The notes beneath the pieces are model-generated. The model searched no databases. It was not told where the DNA came from and saw nothing but the letters and a program-made list of their open reading frames with translations. This document shows, one piece after another, positions 35,780-46,600 of a stretch of DNA of 64,000 nucleotides. This stretch comes from Bolinopsis microptera. Taxonomy: Eukaryota; Ctenophora; Tentaculata; Lobata; Bolinopsidae. Each line of letters begins with the position of its first letter. Position 1 is the first letter of the stretch. The translations under genes were made by a program, and so were the position numbers. The stretch spans positions 16,945,837 to 17,009,836 of the forward strand of contig NC_087073.1 in NCBI RefSeq assembly GCF_026151205.1, written 5' to 3'.

Positions 35780-37780
35780 AGGTTACAGTAGCCACTACCC
35801 ACCTAATGACACAGCCTTGTACTCCATCAACCGCGTCAAACCAGAAAATAATCCGACCAAAGTTAATCTAATATAACAGGTATAAGGACTGACTGTAACG
35901 CCTTCCAACTGGCTCGATCTCTTTGTTTTAATAGGCTTTATTGGGGGATAAAAATTAGGACAATTCGCGGTTTCAAAACCTCCGTCTATTGTTCACTTAT
36001 CTCCGACGAAAATCGTCATTCAATCTGAATTATGGGACCATTATTCCAGCCGGATCTTTGAATGAGAATTGCATAGAATTAGGGTCGAACTAATTTTCGT
36101 TTTGGTAATTTGGGTCTCTGGAGAGGGATATTGGAATGAACTCAGCAACTTGCCGCTCTTAGATACGTGGGAGGGAGAACTGCTTATTAACTTAATCTTA
36201 AACTGTGTTCGAGGGAAGGGCTCACTTCAGAGGGGGGGGGGGGGGGGGGGGGGCTGACTTCAGAGGAGGATGGGGGCTCACTTTAGAGGCTATTTTTTGA
36301 AAAATTGTATTTACAGAGTTGACAATTGCATATTGCATATTGGGGAAGGAGTGTACAAAAACATTTACCATAAGTGCCCTTCCCCTTAACTACTTTAAAA
36401 ATGGTTTACTAGAAACCCAGTGAGCTTCTACTTTGACATGACATTTTGACAAGAAGGATTTACCCGACCAGCCTGATTAAGAAGTCACGACTATGTGGTT
36501 AATAACTACACTGGTTACATATTTACAAGGTTTAGCAGAGCCTACCACAGTACTAGGTTACCAAATATAACGAGCTACACGGTTATGAGCTCTGAGAAGA
36601 GCTCCATTTGATAGCATATTTAATCGTCACAGAGTGGAGCTCAAAGTATGGCTTCCTGAAACCGAAGTTGAATAACTTTAAGGGTAAACACATTTATCAT
36701 TCATCATTGAATTATAATAAGTAGTGAGATTAAATTGTAAGCTAAATTTATGAAATATAACTCTGCTCTTATTTATAATTATACCGCTGGTTCCTTATGA
36801 TCATATTAAAACCTCATTTGTTGGGTACCCTATCAAATTAGTGACATCGGAGGACAATATATTTCAAATTTTCATTTGTTCGTAACTTTATTCTTTGAGA
36901 ATTGGCATAAATGCCGATTAATTAAAAAGTCAATTTCAGGATGTAACTTAAGTAGATTAAATTTAATACTTTTTTAGGTAAATTCATGCAAAACTCCCTG
37001 TCAATATATATTACCCAAAATTGCCGGTTAATCGCAGAAAAATTAAATTAAATGTAATTTTATCAACTCCTTCTTACCTCAACTCCTTCTTACATCAACT
37101 CCTCCTTACCTCAACTCCCTTACTACTTAAGTAAGAAATTTCCAGCATATCAGTGCTCCAAAATTACCTATAAGTTCACAGCACATTAATCCCTTTCCTC
37201 CATTTTGAAATGAATCTTCGCTTCTTCAAATAGGGCCGGTGCGTCAAAGTATTTTCCTCCTTAACTTTAGGAAAGTCAAATAGTGCAAGTCAAAATTTTT
37301 CTTTTTCTACGTGGAATGTTCTTATAAAGTTATAATTACGTGTTTGTTTCACGCTGTCACCGATACGGTAATTATAATTATAGTAATGTTTCTTGCAGTC
37401 CAATAGATAATCAGTATATTTTAAAAAAGTAATTCTAAAGTCCTGGAAATTTAAAGTATCTACAAAACAGCGGAGTTTGCTTGGATCATGGTTAAAGAGG
37501 GTGTGGTTAGAAAACTGTTCAGACAGCGCTAAAAATGGAAAAAATTTAGGGCCACAATTAATCACTTAAACAGTTAATGCTAATGCTTGTAGTAGGAGAC
37601 AGTTAAAGAAAAACTCTGGGTTCCATAAATCGTTTAAAAAGCTTACCGTTTAGAAAGCTAATCTTAGATCTTGGTTGGTTTCAACTTTAGCTTTGCTAGA
37701 AGCAGTTTAGTAAAATTGAAACAAGTTGGCAACATTAGGAAACAAATTTGCTTTCCATCAGAGAAAAGCAATAAAAATAC
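35780..37780. other. Gene-poor stretch with poly-G tract
   Basis: A run of 22 G lies at 36232-36253. The minus ORF 37565-37290 has no clear family features. Short repeats of CTCAACTCCTTCTTAC are at 37060-37110. Nothing else is supported. Confidence 0.5.
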
Positions 37781-37794
37781 TTGACTAAACTAAA

Positions 37795-38121
37795 TCATTT
37801 AACCAATGACTCACAATCACACTGGTTGGGAACATTACTGAAAGTGACGCTGGGAATACTACTCCGAGTGTAGGAAGAGTGCCGCCTGCTTGCCTTCTCT
37901 GCGCTGCTTCTTATCTTGAAACTCCGGGTCATATCCAATATATATACCGATATAACAAACTTTAACGAAAAAAACAAAATCTGAGTTGTAATTTGACATG
38001 CCTGCCAGGTCTCAGACCATGCACCCTCCCAGTGCGGGTCTGATCCAGCATCTAGAGTTTCACAGTCTGAGTAATCTGGAGACCACTCGTGCTGGTATAC
38101 TACGTCACTTTCATGACACAT
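37795..38121 (-). CDS. Unidentified 108-residue ORF, possible small membrane protein
   Basis: Continuous minus-strand frame. It has an acidic, Trp-rich start (HEWSPDYSDCETLDAGSDPH, then WEGAWSETWQ), a hydrophobic middle (ILFFSLKFVISVYIL), then a basic Ser/Arg-rich tail (SSAEKASRRHSSYTRSS) ending CDCESLVK. This reads like an extracellular-membrane-cytosol layout, but the hydrophobic stretch is short and contains Lys, so it could be intron read-through between two exons. No family recognised. Confidence 0.35.
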   Translation of the reverse strand: MCHESDVVYQHEWSPDYSDCETLDAGSDPHWEGAWSETWQACQITTQILFFSLKFVISVYILDMTRSFKIRSSAEKASRRHSSYTRSSIPSVTFSNVPNQCDCESLVK

Positions 38122-39064
38122 AACAGGGACACATTTTTAGTACCAATACGGAAGTAGTGAAGGGGCGAGTAGTGGCGTAATGTTACCATTTGGAGCCACT
38201 CCCCCCCTCAGAAATTTTTTGGCGCCACTACACACTACAAAAAATAAAAAACAAAGGTCAGGTCTTCTTTTGGTGCCTCCTACAGCTTTTTGCCCCCCTC
38301 CCCCTCCCCTCCTTGAGCTTTCTGTACCCAAATATTTATCGACCGAACGTTAAGCTAGCCGGGACATGGTAAATTTCCTGCTTAATAGGACGATTTTTCG
38401 TTTAAGAGACCTAAATTTCGGGAAAAAAGCGTCGGCCCCTCTGAAATATTAATCTGGATCTTTTAACATTCACAGAAAAATATCAAAATATGAAAGAGCA
38501 AACTAACAAAAATCACAATTTTCCTAGTCCTACATGATCTAAGGTTTCTGATAAGCGGTTATGGTTTTTCATCTGATTCTAAAAAGGTGATAACAATGTA
38601 ATTGAGTGTAAACCTTGAACTGTCTGATTACTCTTAGACATCAAATTACAACACTAAAAAAAAAACACTACTTCTGTTACCATTCTACAAAGTGAGGGGC
38701 ATCTGCATGCACCGATTAAAAGAAAAAGAGACAGAAAATAATCATCCTCATGAATGGTTTATTGATAAAGTGCGCTTCATTCACAAACCCAAATTAATTA
38801 AGACTTCCCCATAGAAAATATTGTCCGTCCTTGCACCTATAAAGATTCAAAGTCCCGGCGGACAGTGTTTTCCAGTTCTGACAATTACAGGATTACTGAT
38901 CCCCCCAACAGTAGAATTGTGGTAATACTATCCTGAGCCGGAAGCATATGTTCCGCTGGTGACCTGCAGCTAGTTCCAACTTTAACACTGTTATCAAGCC
39001 AGCAGTGAATTGTGACGTCATCAAAATTTTCAACAATTTTTATCGAGTCAGTGAATACAATTAC

Positions 39065-39116
39065 CAAGGATAAGAACAGATAAAAGTAGAACTGCAGTGC
39101 ACTTTATTACGGACAT
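39065..39116 (-). CDS. Signal-peptide exon of an unidentified gene
   Basis: On the minus strand, ATG opens a 17-codon frame MSVIKCTAVLLLSVLIL ending in phase 1 at a GTAATT donor, the usual form of a first exon for a secreted protein. Downstream, 38885-38990 is open in more than one frame (one contains DDVTIHCWLDNSVKVGTSC) and may hold the next exon, but no acceptor gives a convincing join. Confidence 0.35.
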
Positions 39117-39588
39117 TGTGCCTGTGGGCCAATCAAACACCTCCATATCATTTGAAAATTAAGCACCAGTTTCTTAGACATTGAAATAAAAAGGTGTAAA
39201 CGCGGGTATCAGCAGTCAATCTGAAAAAGCAAACAAATTAAATGAAATGAAATTAAATACGAAACACAAAAGCAGTTAACATAAATATTAATCATATTGT
39301 AATTAATTCTAATGTAATATGTTGATGTAAATTTAAATTTACAATGAAACCACAAAAATGTCATGCTGTAATCGTTAAGATTTAAAAAGTTAAACATTAA
39401 AATATAGCTATAGTCCGTGTATGGACTACTCATGATAATCGCAGAGCTCCACATTATATTATATCCTCGTCTTGTGAGAATAAGGGATTAACATTGTCAA
39501 TATTAGAGCAGCTGATTCACTGAACCAGGGCCCTTATCACCTGGGTAAGTATTATTTATACTATCTCGTCGTGCTCCTATATACTTAT

Positions 39589-41080
39589 ATAGCTATCAGA
39601 AGTTTCATTTATTGGTTTGGATCTATTTCCCGGTGATCTTTACGGTAACTGTAACCAAGTTTATTACTTGTTCTTGATTGTTCTGCTGCGCATTTTAACC
39701 TCACTGCATATCTTAAGTCAGAGTGTCCAATTCTGGTCCCAAGATCTGGACAAGGCACTCAAACTTGGGTCACAGCCTCGTCCTTATCAGATAAGATTGC
39801 TAAAATCTCCCCAGCTGACGGTCTGTGTTGAACATGTGTTTGCCAACAGATTTGAGCAAGATTTCTCAGCTTACCATACAGTGGGTTTGCGTTAGTTGCA
39901 AAGCTGGGCCTGGTACTGTACGTTTCATGGTTCGAAAACATTTCGTGGAGGAATTCGTGCTTCTTAATTTTGGGATTGGTCGATTTTATTTTCTGAAACT
40001 CATCCACCCATACATTTGACTTTTTATGAAGGGCGAGCCAGACAATAAGTCCAAACTGATAAATATCTATTTTACACGGAAAGTTAGCACGTGCAGTAAT
40101 GTTCTGTTTCTGTACGTCACTGTAACTCACACCATCCCTCAGTTGAACAAACCATTCAGGGGGGAGGAAGGAGGGGGTGCTACCCTTCAGTGTGAACACT
40201 TCTCCAGGACTCAAAGCCACTGCAAACCCAAAGTCTCCCAGAATAAAGGATGTTTTCAGACGCGCCTTCACGAATATGTTGTCTGGCTTTATGTCACAGT
40301 GTATGATGATCTTGTGTTGGTTTCCTCTTCTGTTTTTCTGGAATTGTTGTTGTCATGAATTTGCGATACAAATTGATTAATAACGAGTGAGCTTCACTTT
40401 TAGTTTTATTTTTTAGATTAAAATTTTCTGCATCTGCTGTGGAAACACGCAAATCCACAAATTTTAATAAAAACTTCTCCCATGTTTTTTATAGAATTTA
40501 AATTTATAGCAGTCAATAAATTGGAATAAAGATCAACCTTGTGAAGGAAGTCCAGTGCTTTAGCAAGATCACGACAAATCTGCAGGACAGTGGCAGGAGA
40601 TAGGCATTCTTTGTGAGACATGAACTTGGAGAGCGACAATTCGTTGCAGTGGTTCATCATAATGTACCTGACATTATGATGCTTAATATTGACCATAATA
40701 TAAGGTATTGTAACCGTAGCAATACTACCATTTATGATAACTTTGTGGGTCTCAGGATGCACATTTTGGGATAGATCAAGTCCTAAGTTCCATTATTAGA
40801 TATAATATTTGGGCAAAAATATATAAGTGTGTAAGACTTTATGATATTCAATTTGTAGAACCTGCAGCGAGGAGGAGTAATGAGTTGGTCCTCTGTTTTT
40901 TCCCAGATAGCATCTCTCAATCACGCCCACCAAATTCTTGCAACTCTCCGACTTGGAGATGAGTAACTGAGGAACTGCACTAAATCTCGGTTACTGGAAT
41001 CACTGCTAGGTCTACATGATATTGTGCAATCTTTAGTCTGAATGATTTGAGGATGATTAATGTTACAATAAACTAGAAAA
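39589..41080. repeat. Segmental duplication, copy 1
   Basis: Matches 42119-43612 at an offset of 2530 bases. It is almost identical over the first 1.2 kb, then increasingly interrupted by substitutions and small indels toward 41080. It contains copies of the last three exons of the receptor kinase gene. Confidence 0.97.
39759..41015 (-). pseudogene. Duplicated kinase exons (partial copy)
   Basis: Copy of the receptor kinase exons for the catalytic half. The terminal exon (40337-39759) keeps HCDIKPDN, GDFGFA, PPEW and the C-terminal HRPSAGEIL. The exon before it (40782-40538) is also open. The third copied exon (about 40860-41010) has lost one base in its QFLQLL region and gained one in an A-run, so its frame is broken. 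It lacks all N-terminal exons and has no start of its own. It differs from the intact copy by a few residues (for example Lys-Ser-Asn against Lys-Ser-Asp). It could be a pseudogene, or an alternative 3' end of the upstream gene. Kinase identity is certain; expression is not. Confidence 0.8.
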
Positions 41081-41590
41081 TAGATTACCACACGTGGGGA
41101 TAAACACGCCATGTAGAATTAAAAATTGCTAAAATCACTAAAAATTGCTGTTTTCGTCATTTTCTGTCAACTTTAGAGTGCCGTTGTGATTACATTTCTT
41201 CTTGAAATACTTTGAAACTTCGCATGCTTATCAAGCTATATATAAAACAATTACATGCAAAAATTTACGGCGATTCAATATTGGATGCGCACGCAACGTC
41301 CGCTCAAAGTTTGCACGTGCGAAAGGTGACAATTTTGCTCATTCGTGATTTCCAACAAATTCTGCTTTGCCACGACAGTTTAATGTCATTATAAATGAAT
41401 TTAATGCCAACTTGAATGAGTATTAAGTGGCATATTCAGTCAGTGATCGACCGATATGCTTACCTAAACACAAGGAAATGTTTTTAAAGGAAAAATTTCG
41501 AAATTGTTGAAACTTCCTCCTTATTAATGAAGATATCAGTTTATATTTCGACTTTATAAAGTACCCTGACTTTATAATCAAAAAGAGATG

Positions 41591-42120
41591 ATATTTGACC
41601 AAAACCCATAATCATGGGTAGAGTGGACCGCTGCCAGTGTCTCTCTTTCCCAAACAAAAGGAAATGATATTAATTTGATTGACCGTTCTCAAATGCAAAA
41701 TGATACCGAGAATGAAATCGGTCGCTCGCTTTTCCCATTCATTTACAATTGTACCTAATAGATTAAGAAGAACTACCCAAAGGCAGCTGTACTCGGCAAT
41801 GAAGATTCAATAAACTTCAGCTTGTTCAATAAGTAATAACTACCACCCTTGTCCCTTACCCCGAAATACTAGGTATCGACCCGAACGCAACCCAAATTCA
41901 AAGAGATTTTTACAGCATCTGATTGATGTAATCAATCGAAACTTATTTATACAATTCGTAAGCCGTGAATGAATGGGAAAAGCGAGCGACCGATTTCATT
42001 CTCGGTATCATTTTGCATTTGAGAACGGTCAATCAAATTAATATCATTTCCTTTTGTTTGGGAAAGAGAGACACTGGCAGCGGTCCACTCTACCCATGAT
42101 TATGGGTTTTGGTCAAATAT
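41591..42120. mobile_element. 530-bp palindromic element with about 152-bp inverted repeats
   Basis: Starts ATATTTGACCAAAACCCATA and ends with its reverse complement; the arms run about 152 bases (41591-41743 and 41969-42120) and appear identical. The interior of about 225 bases is non-coding. TA at both ends fits a Tc1/mariner-like target. It lies between the two kinase copies, and its right end touches the first base of copy 2. A fragment of the same end recurs at 58597-58622. Confidence 0.93.
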
Positions 42121-43612
42121 AGCTATCAGAAGTTTCATTTATTGGTTTGGATCTATTTCCCGGTGATCTTTACGGTAACTGTAACCAAGTTTATTACTTG
42201 TTTTTGATTGTTCTGCTGCGCATTTTAACCTCACTGCATATCTTAAGTCAGAGTGTCCAATTCTGGTCCCAAGATCTGGACAAGGCACTCAAACTTGGGT
42301 CACAGCCTCGTCCGTATCAGATAAGATTGCTAAAATCTCCCCAGCTGACGGTCTGTGTTGAACATGTGTTTGCCAACAGATTTGAGCAAGATTTCTCAGC
42401 TTACCATACAGTGGGTTTGCGTTAGTTGCAAAGCTGGGCCTGGTACTGTACGTTTCATGGTTCGAAAACATTTCGTGGAGGAATTCGTGCTTCTTAATTT
42501 TGGGATTGGTCGATTTTATTTTCTGAAACTCATCCACCCATACATCTGACTTTTTATGAAGGGCGAGCCAGACAATAAGTCCAAACTGATAAATATCTAT
42601 TTTACACGGAAAGTTAGCACGTGCAGTAATGTTCTGTTTCTGTACGTCACTGTAACTCACACCATCCCTCAGTTGAACAAACCATTCAGGGGGGAGGAAG
42701 GAGGGGGTGCTACCCTTCAGTGTGAACACTTCTCCAGGACTCAAAGCCACTGCAAACCCAAAGTCTCCCAGAATAAAGGATGTTTTCAGACGCGCCTTCA
42801 CGAATATGTTGTCTGGCTTTATGTCACAGTGTATGATGATCTTGTGTTGGTTTCCTCTTCTGTTCTTCTGGAATTGTTGTTGTCATGAATTTGCGATACA
42901 AATTGATTAATAACGAGTGAGCTTCACTTTTAGTTTTATTTGTTAGATTAAAATTTTCTGCATCTGCTGTGGAAACACGCAAATCCACAAATTTTAATAA
43001 AAACTTCTTCCATGTTTTTTATAGAATTTAAATTTATAGCAGTCAATAAATTGGAATAAAGATCAACCTTGTGAAGGAAGTCCAGTGCTTTAGCAAGATC
43101 ACGACAAATCTGCAGGACAGTGGCAGGAGATAGGCATTCTTTGTGAGACATGAACTTGGAGAGCGACAATTCGTTGCAGTGGTTCATCATAATGTACCTG
43201 ACATTATGATGCTTAATATTGACCATAATATAAGGTATTGTAACCGTAGCAATACTACCATTTATGATAACTTTGTGGGTCTCAGGATGCACATTTTGGG
43301 ATAGATCAAGTCCTAAGTTCCATTATTAGATATAATATTTGGGCAAAAATATATAAGTGTGTAAGACTTTATGATATTCAATTTGTAGAACCTGCAGCGA
43401 GGAGGAGTAATGAGTTGGTCCTCTGTTTTTCCCAGATAGCATCTCTCAATCACGCCCACCAAATTCTTGCAAATCTCCGACTTGGAGATGAGTAACTGGA
43501 GGAACTGCACTAAGTCTCGGTTACTGGAATCACTGGCTGGTCCGTACACTGATATTATGTTGCAATCTTTAGCTCTGAGATGGAGATATGAGGATGGAGT
43601 TATGTTACACTA
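42119..43612. repeat. Segmental duplication, copy 2
   Basis: The copy that belongs to the intact kinase gene; see copy 1 at 39589-41080. Its low-coordinate edge coincides with the end of the palindromic element. Confidence 0.97.
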
Positions 43613-46600
43613 AACTAGTAAACCAGACTAGACTTAACCAGACAACTCGGAGACCTGGGAATTTAAAGCGATCGTCATGTCAGCGATCAAATATTGAAAC
43701 ATTTTATGGAAAAAAATAACATATTTATGATTCCCAAGAACATACTGTGATTTGTTGAAGATGGAGTTGATGACTTTAAGCTCCATCCCATGTTGCTCAC
43801 ACTGGGATTCTGAGAAGATTTTTAGAACCACATGCTGAGATCTGACGAACTTACCTCCATAAAACCCATTCATGACTCCAAACCTCGCTTTCAGGATTAT
43901 CTGATGAAAAATGGGGAAATGGTATAAGCTTTTGTCATGATCAGAATGGGAAAGTTTGCTTGCAATGCACATCCACAGCTAAACTAACTAGAGTCTTTTA
44001 AAATACCTCTCTGTCGGAGAGTAGATTAGCAGTTTTCTCCGACTTAATTGCAAATCCTGCTAAACCTAGAGCCTCTATTTTGTTCCATTCGATATAGGAG
44101 TTCATTTTTCCGAGGTTGCCACTTTTCTTCACTGAAGCAAAAAAATCATCATAAACTATAATTATGATAAAATTATGATAAAATTAAAAATGAAAAGTGG
44201 CGTATGGAAGATCGTGGAATTTTTATTTAAAGGTTGCAGGACTTCATTTTCACCAGTTTCATTGTCAACGCATTGTTACTTGCAAAATTATCTCAAGCCA
44301 CGCAAACCATATGACCGGGCATTTCTGGCTGAGATCGAACCAGAAATTTTAGTAAATGATTGACTGGGTAAAAAATAAAAACTTACAATTTCGTCCATAC
44401 TTTACAGCACAATAGCGTCCGAGTCCGACAGCAATAATTAAAAAGACGATCACTGCTGATCCTGCTAAAGGTTTGATAAACCTGAAGTTCAGACCAATTT
44501 CAACTTGACAGTTCTTTTCCAGATCCCCGTAAAATTCGTTCAGAGCTGAAAAAATATTTTTGTACGGTCAATCGAGTATGTTGCAGTACGATCAGAAATT
44601 CAGTTGATTGAAATATGCTATAGTTGATTTGGTAAACAAAGCAACAGCCCAACTTATAACTATATGAGTTGACCAGCCTCGCAGCCTTTGTTCTACCCTA
44701 TTTCAGCTATCAGAACAACAATGAAAGATTACATTTTCTAGTCAGACTTGTGAAACGATCGGACAAATCCAAGATTGTTCCTCATTGGCACGTGCCCGAA
44801 TTTAATTCTTCCGATTGATTTCTTGCAAGTGCTGCGTTAGCATTTCAATTATGAAGCATTACGTCAAAGCCTGGAGGGGTTGTTCAAAACATATAAGTGA
44901 TACGATCGAAAAGCAGGAGCTTTCAAAATACTTGTGTAAATCTTCTTCAGCTTACATCAAAGAGACTCGACATAACATTGCAGCTTTAACATCGAGACTA
45001 CATTTTCTTCACTTTTTATTGTTCGTGTTCTCAAGTAGTGCCCAGAGCTGTTGCGTAAATGCAAATTCAGTGCAGCGGATTCTCTATCGACTATTGGTAC
45101 AGAATAAAATTCAAAAAGCATAAATTGTACTTTGTTTTTTTCGTTGCAGTTTATAATGCTACCACAGCCGCCGTTGATTGTGACAGACCTTGTTTAAACG
45201 GACATTGTTATTATATCTTATTGGACTTCATTTGGACAGACATTATTTGGACGAATGGACGCTGGAGGTGTTAATAATGTCCGTTTAAACAAAGTCTTTC
45301 CATTCAATGTAATTTTCAATGGTTGGCAAGATATAGGTAATAATTTTGGTGTGTTTAAAAGCTTGCTGTATAGTGGACGAAAAGACACGAAACCGAATTT
45401 GGGTGATTCGCAAATTTTAGGTTCACCGATATGCATCTGATAGGTGCGATAGGCGACCGATATAAAACGGAAAACCTAAAATCCGGCTGTATTGGTCAGT
45501 GGAGGGAGCTGGATCAAAATTTCCTCATCCTTGTTTTGTAATATAAAAAAGTAAGAAGCAGTTTGACAAGAAATTTAGGCTAAGGGTTTATACTTGACGT
45601 TACTTCGCGTAGAGCGACTCTGTCTTGCTACTTAAGGCATAAGTTGGTTTATAAAGAAGCGAGCGTAATACTTCCTTGTGTTTCAATTGTAATATTGATT
45701 CAGTTGGGGAAGGGTATTTGCACTCATTAAAAAAAACGTGCATTAAAATATCTGGTTTTACAGTACCAATCTAAGAATTTAATTCTTATCTGCGAGCCTA
45801 TCGGTAAACCGGATTTTCTGTATAACTTTTTTAAACGATATCTCAATGACGGAAATACCTGCGCAGTTTCTACGTCTTGACACTATGTCACCATGTCTAT
45901 GATAGCAGTTGCAGGATGCTAGACGCTGTATGTAAGGCCTCACTGCATCACACTGAGCTTCTCCGCATGACTTTTTATCTTTATAATCTTGGTAGCATGA
46001 TGATAGTATCTCGTTTGTTGTGGAATTCATGTAGTGCTTTCCACCGTCACACTCTGCGAGGTCATTATTTTGCTTTATAACTTAACAAACGGAAATACTA
46101 TTAGTATTACTGCAATCACGAACAAATAACGCACAAATTGCAGTAATAATATTCCATATAAATAATTTACTGAGTACTATACTAATAAACTAATAAGCTA
46201 ATATTAGATAGGCGCTTTGAGATCGGAGTAAAGTAAAGTATAACAATTGAATCGTTAGTTTTCTTTGTTTCGATTGTAGATAGTAATAGTATATTAAATA
46301 GCTGAAATATTCCAGTTCATAATTGAAATTCATTGTAAGGGTATAAGCGACAGAAATACAATTTCTACGTCAGAACATTAAAATGAGTTAGATCATGACT
46401 ATGACAATATGATGATTGATGAAGTTATGTTTTACCATTTTGGAAGCAGTTCCTTGCAAATTTTTGGGTTTTCTGGCAAGTCTCCCTCGTTTTAGGGTTT
46501 TCACATTTGCATGGCAAAATATTTGCCAAGTTTTGTAAGCTTCCAGTTTCTGGATCCTGCAAAACAAAACTCGTGAGCGAAGGATTAGTTTTAAAAGCTT

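Noticed and set aside
37290-37565. Minus-strand ORF of 91 codons
   Set aside because: Composition is AT-driven (Tyr, Asn, Lys, Phe) and no motif or splice context supports it.
39929-39945. GGTTCGAAA resembling a tRNA T-loop
   Set aside because: It lies within a kinase exon and no cloverleaf can be formed around it. No tRNA or rRNA genes were seen in the window.
39617-40380. Plus-strand ORFs over the kinase exons (also at 42147-42910)
   Set aside because: The minus strand carries the full kinase motifs in the same place; the plus frames are shadows.
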